Positions 21,898 through 30,342 of a DNA stretch of 64,000 bases are shown here, in pieces; position 1 is the stretch's first letter, and each line of letters opens with the position of its first letter. Under the pieces are notes generated by a model that saw only the letters and a program-made list of their open reading frames with translations, did no database searches and had not been told where the DNA came from. Made by a program: the position numbers and the translations under genes. The DNA is from Strigamia acuminata (lineage: Eukaryota > Arthropoda > Chilopoda > Geophilomorpha > Linotaeniidae), in the NCBI GenBank assembly GCA_949358305.1, contig OX442319.1, positions 434,001-498,000 on the forward strand. Reading direction: 5' to 3'.

Positions 21898-22469
21898 TGT
21901 CACGTGTACGAACCGTGCCAATTGATGCGCGATTCGTAGCACGTAATTCGAATCATTATTAGGTTAAATGTTGCTAAATTTCGGCCACAGATGGCGCTGA
22001 CGGCTTGGACTCCGTCATCGCCATGTGATGGACCGATCAATTCAATTATGGGGTTTATGGCAGATTTGCTATAAATAAGGAGCCCGCACTAAGACAGGTC
22101 TCTAATCACTTTTGCTTTTCAGAACTAGAGAGTCTGATGTCGCCTCAATAAAGAGCGCGGCTGATGACTATAAAACCAATTTAATTACATCGCAATTAAG
22201 TTATCACACAGTAGTTCATAACCCAATTAATAAAGGTTGTACATTTGACAAATGTAAGAAGTGACAATTTATCCAAAATAACATTCTGACCTGTTGAGAA
22301 TAAATGTATCTGAATTTATAAGGGATCGAACAAACTTTGTTTGTCCGGTCAAATAAATCTGAATTGAATTTAAAGCATAAATGAATCTCATTCTTTCCTT
22401 TCACACTCACTAAACCCCAATTAAACATAGTTGCGTGGAGACCTGATTAGGCCCGGATTCCACGTAACA
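21898..22469 (+). repeat. gypsy-F 5' LTR
   Basis: 572 bp, TGTCACGTG...CACGTAACA. It contains a TATA box, an AATAAA at 22147-22152 and the word CCACAGATGGCGCT (21985-21998), whose core resembles a CTCF site. Confidence 0.95.
22070..22077 (+). promoter_or_regulatory. gypsy-F LTR TATA box
   Basis: TATAAATA in the LTR, some 75 bp upstream of an AATAAA, as expected for U3 followed by R. The same sequence recurs in the 3' LTR at 29879-29886. Confidence 0.6.
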
Positions 22470-22471
22470 AA

Positions 22472-22486
22472 TGGTGGAGATCGCGG
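22472..22486 (+). promoter_or_regulatory. gypsy-F putative primer-binding site
   Basis: TGGTGGAGATCGCGG begins 2 bp after the 5' LTR. It is shared with gypsy-G (one base different). The position and the leading TGG fit a tRNA 3' end; I cannot assign the tRNA. Confidence 0.6.
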
Positions 22487-23327
22487 TTCTTTCCCCGGGA
22501 CCAAAAATTAGAATAAAAAATCCCGAAATTAGAGTTAAAAATCATTAAAATTGTAAAATCTAGAGTAAAATGAGTGAAATTGGAATTAAAATCACATAAA
22601 ATTGGCAAATTTAGCTTAAAAATAGCTTTGAAATCATATAAAATTTAGAGAAATCCCAACCTAATTTGAATATGAGTGAGTCATTTGTGAAATTGATAGG
22701 AATGTGAGAGTGAGTCATTGCTAAAGAATAAATAGGTCAATTAGATTGAAAATTGGCAAGATCTAAAAAATAAAATAAAATAGAATAGAAGCTTTGAAGG
22801 TTTAAATTGGATAAATTTGCATTTGAGTATTATTTATTGTGATATTTGACTTTTAATTGAATTGATATAGTATTATTGATTGAACTTTGATAAAATTAAA
22901 TGAAAGTGTATAGTAATGAAGAATTTAATTGTGAATGTAAGATAAAATTGAATAATAATAGAGAATATATTGTTTATATTTATTAATGAATTTATTTTCT
23001 TTCCAGAGCATTTTTGTAAAGTGTTATTAATAAGAAGTTTTTCCTTGAATAGTTTTGATGAAATTTTGTAATTATGACCGTGAAAATGAATTGTTTTTGA
23101 TATTTTTGTAAAAAATGATGACCGTGAAAGTGTTTTTTTTTTTTTCCTTGAATTCTTTTGTGGAAATTTTGAGATTTGATTGTGAAGATTGAATTGTTCT
23201 AGTATTTTGAAATATTTCTGTGAAAATTGAAGTGTTTAATCACTGATTTATTTTTTCAGAAAGTGAAAAGTGTTCTGTGTGCTAAAGAGTTATAGTGTTA
23301 TTTATAACTGGAAAAGTGAATTAATAG
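22487..23327 (+). other. gypsy-F AT-rich leader with degenerate repeats
   Basis: Extremely AT-rich leader with the word ATGACCGTGAAAAT and near copies (about 23075-23135). Gypsy-G has the same words in the same place. Two strong 3' splice-site-like strings occur (TTTCTTTCCAG near 22995-23006 and TTATTTTTTCAG near 23250-23262). No ORF. Confidence 0.5.
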
Positions 23328-24851
23328 TGCTTCAAGTCAAAGGGTTGTGTCTTCGAATTTAATTATTTAACAATTGCGGAATCCAAACGTTATAACTTTT
23401 CACAAGTGGTAACGGATTATTTGTTTTCATCAAAAGATCCGGGAGAACTTGAATCACTGGATGATAAGGTGACTGACCGGAAAAAGAGATCAAAATCCAA
23501 AGGAGAAGAAAAAATTCAAAAAAGGGAAGATTTTGAAACCCCGGAACAGCGCCATAAAAGAATAATCGATCCAAGTGTGTACAATTTGTTGTTGCCTGAC
23601 GAAGCTACGGAATTAGGCAATCTCCTGGATAAAGTGCAAGCAAATTTGGACGACGCATTTGAGGACGCAACTGACAATATTGAGGACCAAAAGGAATTAA
23701 TTCAACCAATATTGGCAATTAAAAACGAACAATTTCCAGATAATATGGCAAATGCTTCACCAGAACTAGTAGCAATACAGACGGTATTACAAAATTTAGT
23801 GGTCAATAGAAGAAATCCAGTTGACTTTGATCCGGCTACAGGGAATATTGACACATGGTTGATCGGATATGAAGATACGATCGCCGATGACACTGAAAGG
23901 ATTAAACATCTGTCAATTGTGCTGAAATCCTCCGCATCATCGTGGTATCTAGATCAACTTCCACAACATCCGACTAGAACATGGAGTCAATGGAAAGATG
24001 CGTTGAAGGCAAAATTCAGGCGACAAATAACAACAATTTTGTCGAAATTACAGGCAATGCAGCACAAAGATGGGACAGCAATGGAACATATGCAGAAAAT
24101 ATTAAAAGAATGTTCTTTTGCGAGACCAGCATTTACTGAAGAACAAAAGATATTTCATGTGTTTCAAGGACTTAAAAAGGTGACTAGAGATAAATTAGTA
24201 GTCAATTTTCCAAAGACATTGGATCAGTTAACATCTCAACTTGGACTATTGGAAGCTCATGCATTCAGCGAGGATCCTGCAGAAGTTTTGCTAACCCTAC
24301 TGCAAAAAGCTGTTGATACAACAGGCGAGGTGAAACCAAGTTTGTTAGTTGAACCGAGCGACGTCAATAAATCAAAAGACGAGTTGTTAGCAGAGGTCAA
24401 AGTGCTAAGACAACAGCAGCAGTTTGGGGAAGTTCAATATGCAGAGGTTACTCCAGTCTTCTATCAAAATCAATGGTATACACCACATCCAAACCAGGCC
24501 CAGTTCTACAATAGAGGTAACTTTAGAGGACGATCTGGACAACAACGTGGATGGTGGAATGGCAATAATAGGAACCAAGGAAGAGGATGGAGTGACAATA
24601 GAGGTCAAAACAGAGGTAATTGGAATAATCAGTGGAATAACTCAGGTCAAGGATTCCGACAGCAGAATCCACAACAGCAGTGGAATCCACCACAACAGCA
24701 ATGGAATCCACAAAGACCACAGGGGAATCCAAATAACCAAGGCCATCCTAAAAATCCAAATTATAAAGGTAAAAATTTCATTGAAAATTACCAAGGCCGA
24801 GGTCAACGAGGAGCCCCACGTGGTGGACCGTCTAATGCATCGGGAAACTAG
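23328..24851 (+). CDS. gypsy-F Gag
   Basis: The frame opens at 23328 after an in-frame TAG and runs to TAG 24849-24851. The first ATG is only at 23745 (MANASPE...), giving about 368 residues; the 139 codons before it have no ATG, yet the part from about 23370 is conserved in gypsy-G. The central capsid-like region includes the segment after PVDFDPATGNIDTWLIGYED. The C-terminus is RG-, Q- and N-rich (GRGW, NNQWNN, QQQWNP) and has no CCHC zinc knuckle, so RNA binding presumably relies on arginine-glycine runs. The stop codon directly follows a -1 slippery site. The real start is uncertain: AUG 23745 or a non-AUG codon upstream. Confidence 0.85.
   Translation, partial: CFKSKGCVFEFNYLTIAESKRYNFSQVVTDYLFSSKDPGELESLDDKVTDRKKRSKSKGEEKIQKREDFETPEQRHKRIIDPSVYNLLLPDEATELGNLLDKVQANLDDAFEDATDNIEDQKELIQPILAIKNEQFPDNMANASPELVAIQTVLQNLVVNRRNPVDFDPATGNIDTWLIGYEDTIADDTERIKHLSIVLKSSASSWYLDQLPQHPTRTWSQWKDALKAKFRRQITTILSKLQAMQHKDGTAMEHMQKILKECSFARPAFTEEQKIFHVFQGLKKVTRDKLVVNFPKTLDQLTSQLGLLEAHAFSEDPAEVLLTLLQKAVDTTGEVKPSLLVEPSDVNKSKDELLAEVKVLRQQQQFGEVQYAEVTPVFYQNQWYTPHPNQAQFYNRGNFRGRSGQQRGWWNGNNRNQGRGWSDNRGQNRGNWNNQWNNSGQGFRQQNPQQQWNPPQQQWNPQRPQGNPNNQGHPKNPNYKGKNFIENYQGRGQRGAPRGGPSNASGN
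24842..24848 (+). promoter_or_regulatory. gypsy-F -1 ribosomal frameshift site
   Basis: G_GGA_AAC in the gag frame, immediately followed by the gag TAG. It fits the canonical X_XXY_YYZ rule. The pol frame is -1 relative to gag and is open from this point through the whole polymerase. Identical arrangement in gypsy-G at 44474-44480. Confidence 0.8.
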
Positions 24852-27800
24852 AATGGCCACAAAGACGAAATAACAAGAAGAAAAGAAGAAAGAGAAAATT
24901 AGAAATCATCGAGTTACACGCTATGGACGAACTTTTACAGATTCCAGTAGTATTAAATGGTATGGAAATCACTGGTGTCTTGGATTCTGGAGGTTTTCGC
25001 AACATCATTAGTGAAGATTTGGTGAGAACTCTGCAGCTCAAATATCAGCCTTGTCCAGGTGTTCGATTGAGAGTTGTGGATGGCTCATTGATAGTCCCAG
25101 AAGGAAAAACCAGGATTACCATTGATGTTGGACAACAACAACACACCATCGACGTATTGATCGTTAATGGATTTGGACGCCACTTACTACTGGGAGATAA
25201 TTTCTTAAGATCTGCAAAGTGTAAACTCGACTATGACCAACAGAAGATCTTTGTAGGCCCAAAAAATGAACAACAAGAAGTTTTCCCAATGTCAAAGAAT
25301 TATACTGATGTAAATTACATAGCCCGAGTTTTAAAACCAATAACAATTCCAGCATTACATGAATGTGTAGTTCCAATAAAAATTGCAAAGAAAGTAGATG
25401 ATGAACTATTCATAGAACCACTCAGTGGAGTAATTGACCGTTTTGGAGTAATTTGTTGCAAAACATTGACTAAATTCAGAAAAGGTGAAGGAGTTCTGCG
25501 AGTTGCAAATCCAACTAAAAAGACAATCTATTTAGGAAAAAACTCAGCAATTGCAAAGGCCTTTTATGTAATTGAGTCTGGCGTGCTTGATGAAAACAGA
25601 GTTAATCAATTTGACTTTAGCACGGCCATGGCGAATGATAACATGACGCCATCACAACAAGGGCTAATGTTGCGGTTGCTGGAGAAAAATTCGGATAGAT
25701 TTGCGAAGACTGACAATGATTTAGGCAGAGCTCATACGATTAAACATCGAATTGATACTGGAGATTCTCCTCCAATCCATTTACAACCTTATAGACGATC
25801 GATTAAGGAAAAAGAAATCGAGGATGCTGAAACAAAGAAGTTACTTGAGCAAGGAGTCATTAGAGAATCTGAGAGCCCATGGAGTGCACCAGTACTACTC
25901 GTCAAGAAAAGAGACGGCAAATGGAGATTTTGTGTTGATTGGAGACGGTTAAACGCGGTAACAAAGAAAATGGTTTATCCCTTACCACGTATTGATGACA
26001 CCCTAGATCAATTAGCGGGTGCGAAGTATTTTTCAATGATGGATCTTATCCAGGGATATCACCAAGTCGAAATAGACGAACAAGATCGTGAAAAGACAGC
26101 GTTTACCACGTCTAGTGGACATTATGAGTTTAATGTCCTTGGAATGGGATTATGTAACAGCCCGGCCGCCTTTCAAAAATTGATGAATAAAGTACTTGGT
26201 AACCTCCTGGGAAAAGTATGTATTGCATATCTGGACGATTTGATAGTGTTTTCGAAGACTTTCGATCAGCATCTTGTTGATTTGGAGGCAGTTTTCCAAA
26301 AGCTTAGAACAGCGAATCTCAAAGTCAAACTGAGTAAATGTACGTTTGCGACACACACCATACGATATCTCGGACATGTGGTTGATGCTGAAGGTATTTC
26401 ACCGGATCCCAGGAATCTGGATTCAGTAGCTAAGTTTCCAATTCCTGTGAACGTTAAACAACTACGTGGTTTTTTAGGATTATGCTCGTATTACCGGAAA
26501 TTTATTAAAGGTTTTGCGGACATTTCCAAACCTCTGGTGAATTTAACCAAAAAGGATGAAAAGTTTGACTGGGGACCACCCCACGACAAAGCATTCCACA
26601 CGCTCCGAAATGCATTAATAACAGTGCCGGTGTTAGCGCATCCAGATTTTACTCAGCCCTTCATGATTTCATGCGATGCAAGTGCCTATGGATTAGGAGC
26701 TATTTTGAAGCAAAAAGTCAACAATCAAGAGCGTGTTATCGCTTATGCAAGTCGTATGATGAGCACAGCAGAAATGAATTACACTGCAACTGATAGGGAA
26801 ATGTTAGCAATCATTTTTGCTATTGAAAAGTTTAGACCGTACTTATATGGACAGAAATTCCAAATTATTACCGACCATTCTGCCCTCCAATGGCTGAAAG
26901 GAGTCCGAAATCCAAATGGACGTCTAGCCAGGTGGGCGCTGCAATTAGCTGAGTATGATTTTGAAATATTTCATAAAAGCGGCAAGAAACATACAGATGC
27001 CGATGCTTTAAGTAGGATCCAGGAAGAATTAAGTGAAGAAGAAATAGAAAAATTACCTTCGCTTTTCTTAGAAAACTTGGACCTCCCTGTTGAACAGAGG
27101 AAGGATCCCAAATTACTGGACCTCATAACAGCGCTAGAAAACCAAGAGCAACTTCCAAGAAAAAGAAGACGACCACTAAAGCAGTTCGTTCTTCAAAACA
27201 AAACATTGTTCAGGAAGAAAAAACTTAACAGTTCCCTGAACATGGAAGATTTATTACTAGTAGTTCCAAAACAACTTCAAAAAGATGTATTGTATGAAAT
27301 GCACGATGGATTACTAGGAGCTCATTTGGGATTGGCAAAAACGTGGAAACGAATAAGAACACGATTTTTCTGGACAAGAATCTATAAAGATGTTAGAAAT
27401 TACGTCTTGTCCTGCCAACACTGCGCAAAAGCAAAAACAATGACAACGCCAGCTAAAGGATTAATGCAGCCATGGTCAACAGTCTCAAAACCTTTTGAGC
27501 GAATTGGAATAGACACACTTGGACCATTTCCATTGTCACGACTTGGAAATAAACATGTTTTTGTTGTAACTGATTATCTTTCTAGAAATGCAATAGCTAG
27601 ACCAGCAGCAGCAGCTACAGCGTTAGAAGCAGCAAAAACATTGCTTTATGAAGTTATTCTGAAAGAAGGCAGTCCGAGAGAAATCCTAAGCGACCGTGGA
27701 ACGGAATACAGGAACAAAATGGTTGAGGAGGTCTCAAATATGTTTAAAAGTTTGCATAAAACTACGTCAGGATACCATCCAAGAACAAATGGATTAACGG

Positions 27801-28648
27801 AGAGATTTAATGCGACATTCGCAAAAATGTTGCAAAGTTATGTTAATGAAGAACACACTGACTGGGACGAATTTCTTCCATTTCTCCTGTTTTCATATAA
27901 CACGGCCGTTCATGAAACAACAGGATATACACCACACTATTTACTTCGTGGATATGATGTGGATTTGACAGTAGATGTTAATTTGGACTTGCCACAGAAA
28001 GAATATACATTAAGAACAGCAAAATTCATTCGAGCAGCCAGGAAAATTGCAAATGAGAGACTTGAAAAACAATCTGCAAAAAGTAAGAAAAGATTTGATG
28101 AAGACAGAGTCAACAAAGAATTTGAACCAGGTGAATTGGTTTATCTGAAAACCATCAACAGAAAAGTTGGCTTGTCAGAGAAGCTTTTACCGCAATTTTC
28201 CGGCCCGTATGAAATTGTGCGAAGAACTGCACCTAATGACTATGAAATCATCAATTCTACAAGAAAGAAAAGTGACATAGTGAATGTAGAAAGGTTAAAA
28301 CCATATAAGGAACGAATTGAAGAAGAAATAGATGAAGTTCTGAAAGATATGCCAGAAAAGAAAGTGAAATTTGCTGATAAAGTGAAAAAAATCAGTAAAA
28401 AAGGTGAAATTGTAGTTGAAAACACAGAAAAACTAGTGAGAACAACGAAAATTAAGCCAAAAGAACGTTATATAGATGATACAGAACAGATTTCTCTAAA
28501 ATCACTATTTGAACCACAGCCTACGGTGAAAACGAATGAAAATCAACTTCAAAACCCGCCACTAGATGGCGCAAGTCCACAAACCAACGATTTCCGGTCG
28601 CGCAGACTCAGACCGCGTAAGCGAAAAGACTATCGCCATTTCTACTGA
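24842..28648 (+). CDS. gypsy-F Pol polyprotein (protease, reverse transcriptase, RNase H, integrase)
   Basis: The -1 frame is open from the slippery site; its first ATG is at 24923, likely not the true start. Counting from that ATG: aspartic protease with DSGG at about 21-24 and LLLGDNFL near 90; reverse transcriptase with YLDD at about 436-439; RNase H with CDASAYG near 584 and a TDHSALQWL segment; integrase with an HHCC zinc module (HDGLLGAH near 793, CQHC near 831) and the catalytic D, D and E in GIDTLGPF, SDRGTEY and NGLTERFN; then a GPYEIVRR (GPY/F) module near 1093. The tail is basic, then acidic. Uninterrupted, about 90% similar by eye to gypsy-G. The last codons overlap a perfect CTCF-consensus string (28559-28573). 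Confidence 0.94.
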   Translation, partial: GKLEWPQRRNNKKKRRKRKLEIIELHAMDELLQIPVVLNGMEITGVLDSGGFRNIISEDLVRTLQLKYQPCPGVRLRVVDGSLIVPEGKTRITIDVGQQQHTIDVLIVNGFGRHLLLGDNFLRSAKCKLDYDQQKIFVGPKNEQQEVFPMSKNYTDVNYIARVLKPITIPALHECVVPIKIAKKVDDELFIEPLSGVIDRFGVICCKTLTKFRKGEGVLRVANPTKKTIYLGKNSAIAKAFYVIESGVLDENRVNQFDFSTAMANDNMTPSQQGLMLRLLEKNSDRFAKTDNDLGRAHTIKHRIDTGDSPPIHLQPYRRSIKEKEIEDAETKKLLEQGVIRESESPWSAPVLLVKKRDGKWRFCVDWRRLNAVTKKMVYPLPRIDDTLDQLAGAKYFSMMDLIQGYHQVEIDEQDREKTAFTTSSGHYEFNVLGMGLCNSPAAFQKLMNKVLGNLLGKVCIAYLDDLIVFSKTFDQHLVDLEAVFQKLRTANLKVKLSKCTFATHTIRYLGHVVDAEGISPDPRNLDSVAKFPIPVNVKQLRGFLGLCSYYRKFIKGFADISKPLVNLTKKDEKFDWGPPHDKAFHTLRNALITVPVLAHPDFTQPFMISCDASAYGLGAILKQKVNNQERVIAYASRMMSTAEMNYTATDREMLAIIFAIEKFRPYLYGQKFQIITDHSALQWLKGVRNPNGRLARWALQLAEYDFEIFHKSGKKHTDADALSRIQEELSEEEIEKLPSLFLENLDLPVEQRKDPKLLDLITALENQEQLPRKRRRPLKQFVLQNKTLFRKKKLNSSLNMEDLLLVVPKQLQKDVLYEMHDGLLGAHLGLAKTWKRIRTRFFWTRIYKDVRNYVLSCQHCAKAKTMTTPAKGLMQPWSTVSKPFERIGIDTLGPFPLSRLGNKHVFVVTDYLSRNAIARPAAAATALEAAKTLLYEVILKEGSPREILSDRGTEYRNKMVEEVSNMFKSLHKTTSGYHPRTNGLTERFNATFAKMLQSYVNEEHTDWDEFLPFLLFSYNTAVHETTGYTPHYLLRGYDVDLTVDVNLDLPQKEYTLRTAKFIRAARKIANERLEKQSAKSKKRFDEDRVNKEFEPGELVYLKTINRKVGLSEKLLPQFSGPYEIVRRTAPNDYEIINSTRKKSDIVNVERLKPYKERIEEEIDEVLKDMPEKKVKFADKVKKISKKGEIVVENTEKLVRTTKIKPKERYIDDTEQISLKSLFEPQPTVKTNENQLQNPPLDGASPQTNDFRSRRLRPRKRKDYRHFY

Positions 28649-29694
28649 TTTTGTCTACGGTGAACGCGAACTAATAGCGTGACCCGGAAAACAAGAACTT
28701 CCGACATTTAAGTTGACATTTTGTGTTTGAAATTGTGTTACAAAAGGTTGTGTAAGTGTGTTAAATAATTATAGGTGATTTTTTTGGAATGAAATGTGAA
28801 GTTTTAAACGTTTTTATAAGCGGACTGCGCGAAACGAAACTAATCGCGATCTTCGTCGATTTGCTTTGAATTTTTATAGCATTTAATAAGTTAGATAAAA
28901 TTTTGAAATAATTTGAAATTGAATTTAGTAGTGTAATAGTTTAATTTAAAAATAGTTTTAAAGAATAAATTGGAAAAATTTAATTTGAATAATGCGAATT
29001 GACTGAGGACGCGAGTGGAATCTATCGCGAATTTTGCTTGAAAATATAATGTGTTGAAAATTTTGATAAATTTAATGTAAATATTTCACAGCATAATTTT
29101 GATTGAATGTTAGAAGGAGTTAATTATTGTAAATAATTGAAATAAGTTGATGTTTTAACGGTATTGTTAATTTTAAAGAAAATTAGAGAAATAGGAAAAA
29201 TATTTTTTGAATTTGTTTATTCCCATTTTGGAAAATTGTTAAGAGTTGTAATTTATTATGAAAATGCTTGTTTTTTAATGTGAATAGTTTTGAATATTGA
29301 GTGACAGAATAATTTATATTTATTTTTCATCTTGTTTTAATTTAAAATGTGAACTTTGATTTTGATAATTTAATTTTGACAAAATTTTCTTTTGACTTAC
29401 GTTTTTTTGTTAGACTTTTCAAATATGTAAAGATGAACAATGGAAAAGCAAATATTGTATTAGTGATATTAAGTTAGTTTAAGTTGAATTATTTTATGAT
29501 TTGATCAGAATGGTAACATTGGAATAAAAGGGAGTAAAGTTAACTCCAGAATAATTTAAGTTTGTGTGATAACTATGAAACAGCTGAGTGATAACTTATG
29601 AAAGGTAGAAATAGCCGAACATTCCTTAAGAATGTCCGATTTAAAAGACACCTGTCTGGTATCGAAATTTGTATTTTGGGGTCCAAAACACAGC
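28649..29694 (+). other. gypsy-F 3' untranslated region with spaced GC-rich motifs
   Basis: About 1.05 kb, strongly AT-rich, no env ORF. Three GC-rich islands of related form (GCGAA...AATAGCG near 28665, CGCGAAACGAAACTAATCGC near 28828, GCGAGTGG...ATCGCGAA near 29010) stand out at about 165-180 bp spacing. Gypsy-G and gypsy-U have equivalents after pol. Confidence 0.6.
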
Positions 29695-29706
29695 AAAAAA
29701 GGGAGT
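29695..29706 (+). promoter_or_regulatory. gypsy-F polypurine tract
   Basis: AAAAAAGGGAGT abuts the 3' LTR. Gypsy-G has the same string before its 3' LTR. Confidence 0.8.
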
Positions 29707-30278
29707 TGTCACGTGTACGAACCGTGCCAATTGATGCGCGATTCGTAGCACGTAATTCGAATCATTATTAGGTTAAATGTTGCTAAATTTCGGCCACAGA
29801 TGGCGCTGACGGCTTGGACTCCGTCATCGCCATGTGATGGACCGATCAATTCAATTATGGGGTTTATGGCAGATTTGCTATAAATAAGGAGCCCGCACTA
29901 AGACAGGTCTCTAATCACTTTTGCTTTTCAGAACTAGAGAGTCTGATGTCGCCTCAATAAAGAGCGCGGCTGATGACTATAAAACCAATTTAATTACATC
30001 GCAATTAAGTTATCACACAGTAGTTCATAACCCAATTAATAAAGGTTGTACATTTGACAAATGTAAGAAGTGACAATTTATCCAAAATAACATTCTGACC
30101 TGTTGAGAATAAATGTATCTGAATTTATAAGGGATCGAACAAACTTTGTTTGTCCGGTCAAATAAATCTGAATTGAATTTAAAGCATAAATGAATCTCAT
30201 TCTTTCCTTTCACACTCACTAAACCCCAATTAAACATAGTTGCGTGGAGACCTGATTAGGCCCGGATTCCACGTAACA
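29707..30278 (+). repeat. gypsy-F 3' LTR
   Basis: 572 bp, identical by eye to 21898-22469. Followed by the TSD ATAC (30279-30282). Confidence 0.95.
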
Positions 30279-30282
30279 ATAC

Positions 30283-30324
30283 AATAATATGTACAATGTC
30301 TTTAGTAAATATTATAACCCAACA
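30283..30324 (-). repeat. copia-E 3' LTR, proximal part
   Basis: Last 42 of 337 bp, ending ACCCAACA; completes 21603-21897 across the gypsy-F insertion. Followed at 30325-30337 by the reverse complement of the polypurine tract GAGGGGGCCGAT. Confidence 0.92.
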
Positions 30325-30342
30325 ATCGGCCCCCTCGTATAA

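Larger units (their letters stand above)
21898..30278 (+). mobile_element. Ty3/gypsy LTR retrotransposon gypsy-F, apparently intact
   Basis: Element of 8381 bp with two 572-bp LTRs (21898-22469 and 29707-30278) that look identical. It has the 4-bp TSD ATAC (21894-21897 and 30279-30282), a putative primer-binding site, gag, pol in the -1 frame, a long AT-rich 3' untranslated region and a polypurine tract. It is inserted in the 3' LTR of copia-E and is the youngest insertion in that chain. No env-like ORF. Confidence 0.96.

Noticed and set aside
22216-22428. 70-codon ORF present twice (also 30025-30237)
   Set aside because: Part of the gypsy-F LTR pair on the antisense strand, no coding evidence.
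24424-24873. 149-codon ORF overlapping the end of gypsy-F gag
   Set aside because: It is the +1 frame of the RG/QN-rich gag tail; its low-complexity composition is a shadow of gag. Gypsy-G has a similar shadow at 44050-44544.
28649-29694. Env-like ORF in gypsy-F or gypsy-G
   Set aside because: The post-pol regions are AT-rich with stops in all frames; only gypsy-U has a third ORF.
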